This document shows positions 56,600 to 64,000 of a DNA stretch of 64,000 bases, piece after piece. Source of the stretch: Nageia nagi (Eukaryota > Pinophyta); the NCBI GenBank assembly GCA_050084985.1, contig JBITNC010000001.1:8308001-8372000 (forward strand), written 5' to 3'. Numbering within the stretch: the stretch's first letter is position 1; each line of letters opens with the position of its first letter. The notes beneath the pieces are model-generated. The model made no database searches and had not been told where the DNA came from. It worked only from the letters and a program-made list of their open reading frames with translations. The position numbers and the translations under genes are program-made.

Positions 56600-58600
56600 A
56601 TAAGGTTTAAAGAAACCTTATAATCTTTGAAGAATAAAAGTGATACCTTACCAAACATAACTATCTGGCCTTTTCATGCCCAAATGATTTGGATTTTTTA
56701 TTCATGTCCCATCAAGCATTCCAAACATGAACATGCTTACTATTGATCAGTATAATGTAACCTAAGGGTTTGGTTTGGTAAATTATCCATTACTTATTAA
56801 TATTAGGGTTCTTTAATGAGAAAAAAGTGGTGGGATAATGCACTCATGGGAGTTTTATGCTCAATCTCTAGATTATAGGCCAATTCCTATCTATGAAAGA
56901 GGTCAAAAGTAATAGGAAAGAGATAAATGAGCTTAAGAGTAACAATAATGAGATCAAAATCTAATCTATAGAAATCAAACTAAAACTAATTAGCTTGGGC
57001 TTCATTGCATAGGTAGTAATTCATTTCCAAGACTAAGAATAGAATAACTACCTTACTCTTGGGATCTTGCAATTGCAATACATAGCCACAATTTAGGACA
57101 ATGCTTCATACATAATGATTTAAAAATAAGATAACATCCACAAATTGTAGAGGTTAAAACACAATAGTAGTACATTATCATATATAAAAACACTTCTCAT
57201 AGTGGGAAACTTTGCTAAAATGTTCAACCTTTCAGACCTCTAACAGTCCACTATTTATACTATTCTATTTACAAAATGGATGGTTGTCCACCAATAATGA
57301 TTACAACTACCCTATTGACTAAGAACAAAATAGATTTAAATATTTACAATCATGTACAAAAAAATGTACAAATATGACTAATTATTGATTATGGTACCAA
57401 TGCAACACCAATTCTTGGAATTTATAGGCCTTTAATTATGTACCTATCTAGTTGTAATTAGTCATCCTTTATCTCTTAATCATGATACATATGAACTGTT
57501 GTTGAATAATTGAGGTATTATTTGCTATATTTGTATGTACAATTAATTTCCTTAATCAATCAATGATCCACCAACCCTCTATAATTAGTAAATGCTTCTT
57601 TTGTAGCTCTAGTGTTGACTATTATAAGGGTGAAGGAAGATATAACCATTCAAACTTAAGAGCAAACTACTACTTCCACATGGAAATGAGTTACAATTGA
57701 TACATTTGTAGAGTCTTGGGAGTCATACACTCTTGATTAAGTTGACCCAAGTGTTAACCTCCTCGTATGGTCTTTACTTACCCCTAGCAGGTCTTATTAC
57801 ACATTGATGGGTATTGTTGAAACCTGAGATGTTTATCACTTGCTGATTTATCCAAAAATGTTTGATATCATCAATCATATTTGGCATGGTGTATTGACTA
57901 TGAAGTTGTGAATAACTCTCTTCATGAATAACCATTGGGACCAGCCATCAACTAAGTTATCTAGATCTCACTGAACTTGACTTTAATAACAATGCCCATT
58001 ACATGACTTAACCATAACTAACAACTAAGTACAATAATACTCAAAAATAACCTCCAAACTATACAATACTAAAACCTAAGTAACAAGACTCAAGATAGGG
58101 CCCAAACTTGGCTTTATACACATAAATAGACTATATACAACAACACTTGGTAACAATACCTAGATTAGACATATATAGATCCCAAAATTGACTTAGTCAT
58201 TTTTACAAAATGAAGACTCTTTACCTTATGACTTATACACATCTCTCGGACATGACTCATTCATATTTATACAAGCAATACCCACCTTATATCAAAATGA
58301 TAGTTTTGAATAAAATTTTACTAATTAAGACTTGGTAATACAAATATGACCCAAAAATTACTTAAACAAAACTACATCCTAACTAATAACATGTATAATA
58401 CCAAACTCCTAAGAAAAATACTAAGTATATAGAATGTAAACTCAGGATTGAATTTTGTACAAGTATTCACAAATAAGAAATGAGAAGTATAGTAGGAATT
58501 TTATTAGGAAAGGAATGAATGAATAAAATAATAATGAATGTAAAGAATATTACCCCTTTTAGAGTGTAATTATACAAGAATAACAACATATATTTGATTG
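56600..58600. other. expected A3 5' LTR region, otherwise unassigned
   Basis: No coding signal on either strand. By position this follows the A3 primer site, so its left part should be LTR. The 3' end of the block at 58.6-62.96 kb should also lie here. I could not find a second LTR copy in the window. Confidence 0.35.
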
Positions 58601-61112
58601 ATTTTTTTTATCATCCTCTACCTATACATAAGGGAATTCAAGTCGAGTGAGGGTTTACAGTAGATCACTATGGGAGATGGGATGAAAATGATAACAAGTA
58701 CTAATAGTATGGTCAAAATTCCAATGTGTGGAATGAAGAGTGATAGACATAGGAAACATGAAGTCCCAATAAGAAATATTTAAGATATTACATGGGCAAT
58801 GGTGAGTTCATCAAAAGACTCATAGGGATGCAAGGATGGTGGTCCATAGAATTTAATGATTCTACAAATAAATGGATTGAAATAGGCATTAATCATAATC
58901 TTCCATATGAAATCTAGTCTAGAAAGTATGTAGGTGAGATTTTAGAGAAACTCTACATTATGTATGTTACGAATCATGCAAGTTCCCCAACATGGTCCAT
59001 AGTCAATATACAGGCTCACCCAAAAGGAATATTATAGAATTTTGTAAGCATGATTAGATCTATCCAATAGAATCAACAATGCTATCATAGATAAAATTTT
59101 ATGTTGAACACCATCAGGTAACTCAAAAAAGTAGTTTGTATCTACGTCTAATGATAGGACCTGACTCTCTACATGATCACTCAGGAATGGAAATAGTGAA
59201 CATGGGATGTAAAGGGAAGATAATTCCCAAAGAGTAGGTGGAATTTGATATGGATAGGCTACCTCTTGATTGGTTAGTTCAAAAACACAATGAGGATGGT
59301 TCATGATCCTTGTGTTCGAAATGCAATCAGCTAGCTATAATCATTATATGCAAATTTTAAAAATTGCATAAGGTTTTCAAAAGACATAACATATATAAAG
59401 CTTTTATTTGCATGTAGATAATTAATATCAAAAGATCAAGCAATATATATACAACACACATATATGTATAAGACACATTTTTATTTATTTTTTATATTTT
59501 TTTGATATTTTTATTATTTTTTTATGTTATTTCATTTTTGTAATATTTTTTTATGGTTTTTTATAATGCAAAGTGATTCACAACCTTTGAATGATGTTGG
59601 TAAATATTTTTTCTACTAATAATCCAATGTCCATGATCTAAGAATAGATGGTTGGGAATGAATGGGATATGAAATGAGTGGTGGGATTGGTGATTTAGAT
59701 TTTGATATAAACTTCTTGATGACTCTCTTATGTTTCATAGATGAAGTTAAAGCTTTAGTATGTACCTCAGGAAATATCAAAAAGGAAGGTATGTGTGTAT
59801 GATATAGTGAAATGAGAGGTGGCAAAATTAGTAGTAATGGAGGATTCCACAACGAGAAATATGGAATGAAACTCTCTATGAAAACAGCCAAACTCCTATT
59901 ATCAATGCTATTGGAATAGTATTCCTAGCAAACATTTTTAAATTATTTTTTATTATCTAGAAGTTGACTAATTCTTTAAAATCATACTTTTACATTCAAA
60001 GTATTGTTCGCACAACAATGATTACTAAATAATTAACTATAATCATATACAATTTCATTCCTTGGAAAGTATAGCATAAAGTAGGGAAATAATTTATCAA
60101 AAACAATTGAAGTCAAAATAAGAGGATGTACCATAAATTTGATATGAACATCTTCAATGCAATCTATCATATTTTTGGGTTTATCATAAGGCCAATGTAG
60201 ATGGAACCATTGTAATAAACTCATTTTAGATTCTTGTTCCATTCATATTTCTTGTGCCTTTACTTCAATTGCAACCTTTCAACTATTTATTTTTACTATC
60301 TGTTGTACGATTTTCAAAGTATTTCATGATTATTTCCAATTACACTTATTTAGGTAAATCAAGGAAATGTGACATAAGTGCATAAGGAGGTTTTTGAAGT
60401 AATTGCATGTATACATATCCTTTATATCTATACATGAAATTTTACCCAATGTATTCAAATTGGAAATGTACTTGTTTAGGGCTTCTAACATTTTGGTTGT
60501 TATTATTTTCTCTAAATTATCACAAGATGAAAGTGAGAAAAATCTTTATTTTACTCAAGAAAATTATTTATTGATACTTCTTTTGAATCTTTTTGATTTC
60601 CTGGGTCTGGGCACAAATGAAGGAGAAAAAATATATATGAACTTTTGATGACACAAGTCTCCTATGAGCTAATTCATCCAAGTCATTATTGGATGTAATC
60701 TTTGCAGATCTTGAGATGCAACTTATAAGACCCAATAATTAAATGTACAATCAAGTATGAGATTGGATGATATAGTAGGCAAATACAAGCATAATAAATT
60801 TATTTTCTATATTGCTCATAATAAAGATAAAAAAAACTTAAAAATACATGACCCTATCTAGGTAAATTTCAAGATTTTCTCCTTTAACACAAATTTTCCA
60901 ACCATCAAATGTACCTAGAAAATGCCTCAAGGATAGATCCCTTTGTATGTAAATGGGTAATCGAAGAACATTTCATGCTTCTTAGAAAGTGAATTTAGTG
61001 AGTCTATATATGGCTCTATCTCCCAAGTATCTAGACCTTTCAAACCAAGGTACTTGATTTTTCTTCTTCGTTTCAATGGCACATGAACACTCTTGATCCT
61101 TTTGGTTACCAT
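58600..61112 (-). pseudogene. decayed coding block downstream of element F integrase, unknown
   Basis: Several minus-strand frames line up with protein-like composition. Frame 60927-61112 reads IKYLGLKGLDTWEIEPYIDS and ends FTYKGIYP, and the sequence continues as RHFLGTFDGWKICVKGENLEIYLD after the stop. Others are 60033-60242 (WFHLHWPYDKPKNMIDCIED), 59616-59891 (Pro/Ser-rich) and 59032-59304 (FELPDGVQHKILSMIALLIL). No known family was recognised. Position after an integrase and same strand suggest an ORFX-like accessory ORF. A T-rich low-complexity run lies at 59475-59560. Confidence 0.4.
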
Positions 61113-61539
61113 ATGTTAAATTCAACTATTTTTATTAGTTGATTGTAAAGCTTTTACCCTTTTTATCTATTTTTTTTTATTAATGAATAAATTTTGTATT
61201 AATAAAAAAGATGAAGTTTTTAAGGGTCATCACCAACCTTTACAAAATCATTAACTGGAAAATAATTTTTTGTGTGCTGCATTTTCCTTACTAGAAAAAA
61301 AAGTCTACCTATCCAAAATAATTCTCCAAGCTTGCTAAGGATAGGATACCATGATATTCTATCAATTGTATCTCTTTAGGCACCTTTACATTAACTACTA
61401 CACTTCCTTATGAAACTAAGAGTACCAAAAGTGTAAACCTAGTGAAACATAGAAAAAAACACAGACTATACTATATAAAGCTTCAGTAAAAACCTAAAAC
61501 ATTTCTTCATAGATGAACTTTTAGAATTTGATTTAGGTC

Positions 61540-62960
61540 TTCCTTAGTAGGATAACTTTGAGTCTTGGATGCTTTTTCCTCCTTTTTTGAGTCTATCCTC
61601 TTTGAGCATCTCCTTGTGTAGTGTACGATTCATAGTTTTCTTGAAGCCTACTAAGGCCTCTTTACTTGATATTTTTGAGGTTTCTATCCCTATTACTATG
61701 GCTGATTTACCTTTGGTCTAGTAAAAATCTTAGTTAAGAGTAGCTTTCATCTTCTTATTTTCTTGGGATATTAAGAGGTCTTGTTCGCTACATGTGAGAG
61801 ACTCTCTAATCTTCCTTATCTTAAATTGTATATGGGGACTTTTCTCATCCAAGTTTACTACTTGAAAAATTGAAAAAACATACTACATTCTACTTTGAAG
61901 TAGCTTCTACCTATATGACATCCCCATTATTACATATGATATATCTCTTAGTATCTATGATTACCTAATTGGATTTCTCATGCACTCCCTTTTGACTAGG
62001 TTTGCTTCCAAAAACTCTTGTTGGCTATCTATCTAAGATTGCTATTTTGGATCTACTAGATTTGACCCACCATCAATGAGACTATTGCATTCTATTGGCC
62101 CCCCCACTCTATTTTTAATCATCAAAGAGAAGCTACTTTCCTCTAAGATATAGAGGAGTGTTAATTGATGTATGGCATCCATTAGGCTCTCCTAAGGTTC
62201 ATTAGCCAAAGGACTATTAAAACTCTTCTCCTTTTTGGTATAAGTATCTAAACTTCTTGATACCTATCAACATTTTATTCTTTTGGATTGAATTTTGTTT
62301 TATTTCCTACTCCTACTATGACCTCATCACTTGACAAGTCCTCCTCTAGAATATATTTTCTTTTTAGTATGTTGTTCCTTCTTGGTTCCTCCTTTTTAAT
62401 CATACTAGAGATTAGCCTCTCTTCCATACTTTTCAATTCTTTAACTTAAAATTTTAGATGACCCTTGCACTTTCATAATACTTTCCTTTTTTTGGAGGCT
62501 ACACACTCCTTTTTCATGTTCTTAACACTTCTTCTACCTCCTTTCATTCCCTATTTAGCTCTAATTATCATGAGGGTGTCACTCATCTCACAATCCTTTT
62601 AGGATTCACTTTGTGATGAATATTCACTTTCCATTAATTGGAGGGATTCACTAGTGGAGATTTCCTTTTCCATCCCTATCTTCTCAATGGTTTCCAAGAT
62701 TTTCCTACATTTTCTTATTATATAGGGGCCTATTTTGGGGCCTATCTCAATTCTTTAACCTCCTAGCTATTATTTCTCAATTTTCTACCCTTGTTTGAGA
62801 CTTATCCTCATATCTTCTTTCTTGGTTCATAGAATATACTATCAATAATGACTCTTACCCTAGGGGATTTCCTAGGAACCATTTTCAAAGCTCTTTCTAC
62901 TACTAGTTTGATGACAACTCCATGTAGAGGTAGAGGAGCTTGTTCTTGCTTAAACTTTTC
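61540..62960 (-). pseudogene. Lys/Glu-rich decayed coding block beside element F
   Basis: The minus strand encodes a basic, charged protein with many stops. Near 62930-62820 it reads ALKMVPRKSPRVRVIIDSIF, and downstream are repeated Lys/Arg/Glu runs. The composition resembles the charged tail of the A3 ORFX (45.9-46.5 kb), but I could not align them. It lies directly downstream of the element F integrase. Confidence 0.4.
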
Positions 62961-63029
62961 AATTGAGATTGTTAATGATTACCAATTGTATTTATTTAAA
63001 TATTTATAATATATACATAAATAAAATAA

Positions 63030-64000
63030 AATAATTTTAACTGTAAAAGGGATGAAGATGCATGATATTTATTGGTTCACACTCTTCATTACCTTCTAAG
63101 TTAGCTAAGTGAAATGCTCCTAAACCAAACTTTCTTTTAATTATGTAAGGTCCTAACCATTTAGGGGCAAATTTTTCATGAATTTGTATTTCCATTCATG
63201 AAGTTTATTGATTTTCTTTTAATAATAGGTCTCATATATTAAATTTATGAATTTAAACCCTTTTATCAAAATCTTGTTTAATACAAGTTTGATAGGTACA
63301 TATGTGTTCTAATGCATTAACTCATCTTTCATCTAAGAGAAACAATTGGTCTAATCTCATTTGATGAGCTACTTCATCTTTGATATAATCTTGTGAAGCA
63401 ATTCATAAAGATGTAATTTCTATTTCTAATAGTAAGATCGCTTCAACTCCATATATTAGAGAAAATAGGGTTTTCCCAATAGGTATTCAAATGCTAGTGC
63501 GATAAGCCCATAAAGCATGTGGGATCCTTGCATGCCAATCTCTATGAGAACTATCAATTGTTTTGAGTAGAACACTATGAATAGTTTTTTTTTTTTTTTG
63601 CATCAACTTGTCCATTCCCTTTGGGGTAATATTGTATTGAAAAATTAATTCAAATATGATATCCTTTTCATAAAGATAATACTTCTTTGTTTTTGAAATT
63701 CTTTCTACTATATATGATAATTTGAGCAAGAATTCCAAATCGATAAATGATGTGATGCTCTAAGAATTTTTCTATCTTTGGTTCTTTTATTGAAATCATA
63801 AGAATAGATTCAACCCATTTTATGAAGTATTCTATATTTGTTGTTATAAATTTATGACCTCCCAAGGAAATAAGGGATATTTAACCTATCAAATCTAATG
63901 CCCATATCAAAAATGACCATAATGATTACATGGGTTGTAATGCTTATGATGGTTGGTTAAACAAATTAAAGTGTTGTTGATATTTAATTCATTTTTTAAC
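63030..64000 (-). pseudogene. element F: gypsy integrase, cut by window edge
   Basis: The core near 63790-63930 reads WALDLIG (first catalytic Asp present), then GGHKFITTNIEYFIKWVESI. The second Asp region reads IIIYSRKNFKNKEV, with Tyr in place of Asp. Frame 63487-63738 gives RDWHARIPHALWAYRTSIRT. The next segment, near 63440-63480, is KTLFSLIYGVEAIL. The C-terminal domain at 63050-63140 reads GAFHLANLEGNEECEPINIM then HLHPF. These are gypsy (Tat-like) integrase signatures, a different subfamily from A1-A3. The rest of the element lies beyond position 64000. A run of T at 63581-63597 interrupts the sequence. Confidence 0.85.

Noticed and set aside
1-64000. tRNA, rRNA or other RNA genes
   Set aside because: I scanned for tRNA box A/B patterns and rRNA-like GC-rich blocks by eye and saw none; a covariance-model search would be needed to exclude them.

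Overview
This window looks like a repeat-filled intergenic stretch of a large seed-plant genome. It is AT-rich and CpG-poor. I see no intact host gene, and the longest open frame is only 159 codons. Almost everything that can be recognised is decayed LTR retrotransposon: Ty3/gypsy Tat-type elements carrying an extra archaeal-type RNase H (aRNH), one Ty3/gypsy chromovirus and one Ty1/copia remnant. The only host-like sequence is a broken PPR (pentatricopeptide) gene. Dense, old, nested Tat elements together with PPR debris suggest a gymnosperm such as a conifer, but that is inference. Domain edges below are approximate because frames are broken by many stops and frameshifts.

Layout. 1-3.28 kb: unassigned. 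3.28-10.29 kb: element A1 on the minus strand, a Tat-like element with the order gag, PR, aRNH, RT, RNase H, integrase and then an extra downstream ORF (called ORFX here). 11.64-23.93 kb: element B, a minus-strand chromovirus with both LTRs, itself split by element C, a plus-strand Tat element at 16.70-22.94 kb. 23.94-29.56 kb: element A2, same family and strand as A1; B sits inside its ORFX, and the rest of that ORFX reappears at 11.48-11.64 kb. 30.0-39.8 kb: a minus-strand PPR pseudogene split by element E (30.40-38.93 kb), an 8.5-kb Tat element with both LTRs and a 5-bp target duplication. E and C belong to one family with the usual order RT, RNase H, aRNH, integrase. 41.2-44.15 kb: rearranged copia remnant with direct and inverted LTR copies. 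44.58-45.03 kb: diverged tandem repeats. 45.7-48.85 kb: ORFX of element A3, with a 605-bp internal duplication. 49.4-56.6 kb: element A3, interrupted in its integrase by a 1.3-kb insertion carrying a 24-bp minisatellite. 58.6-62.96 kb: minus-strand coding-like block. 63.0-64.0 kb: integrase of a further element, F, cut by the window edge.

How the parts relate. The insertions give a relative history: PPR gene, then its decay, then E; the A-family elements, then B into A2, then C into B. C is an internally deleted relative of E: two deletions (about 1.97 kb and 0.33 kb) account for essentially all of their length difference. Nothing here is likely to be autonomous now. Many in-frame stops lie where a relative has Gln or Trp codons, as expected from cytosine-methylation decay. 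The most unusual feature is the A family: in A1, A2 and A3 the aRNH lies upstream of the reverse transcriptase instead of after the normal RNase H, and each copy carries ORFX downstream of integrase.
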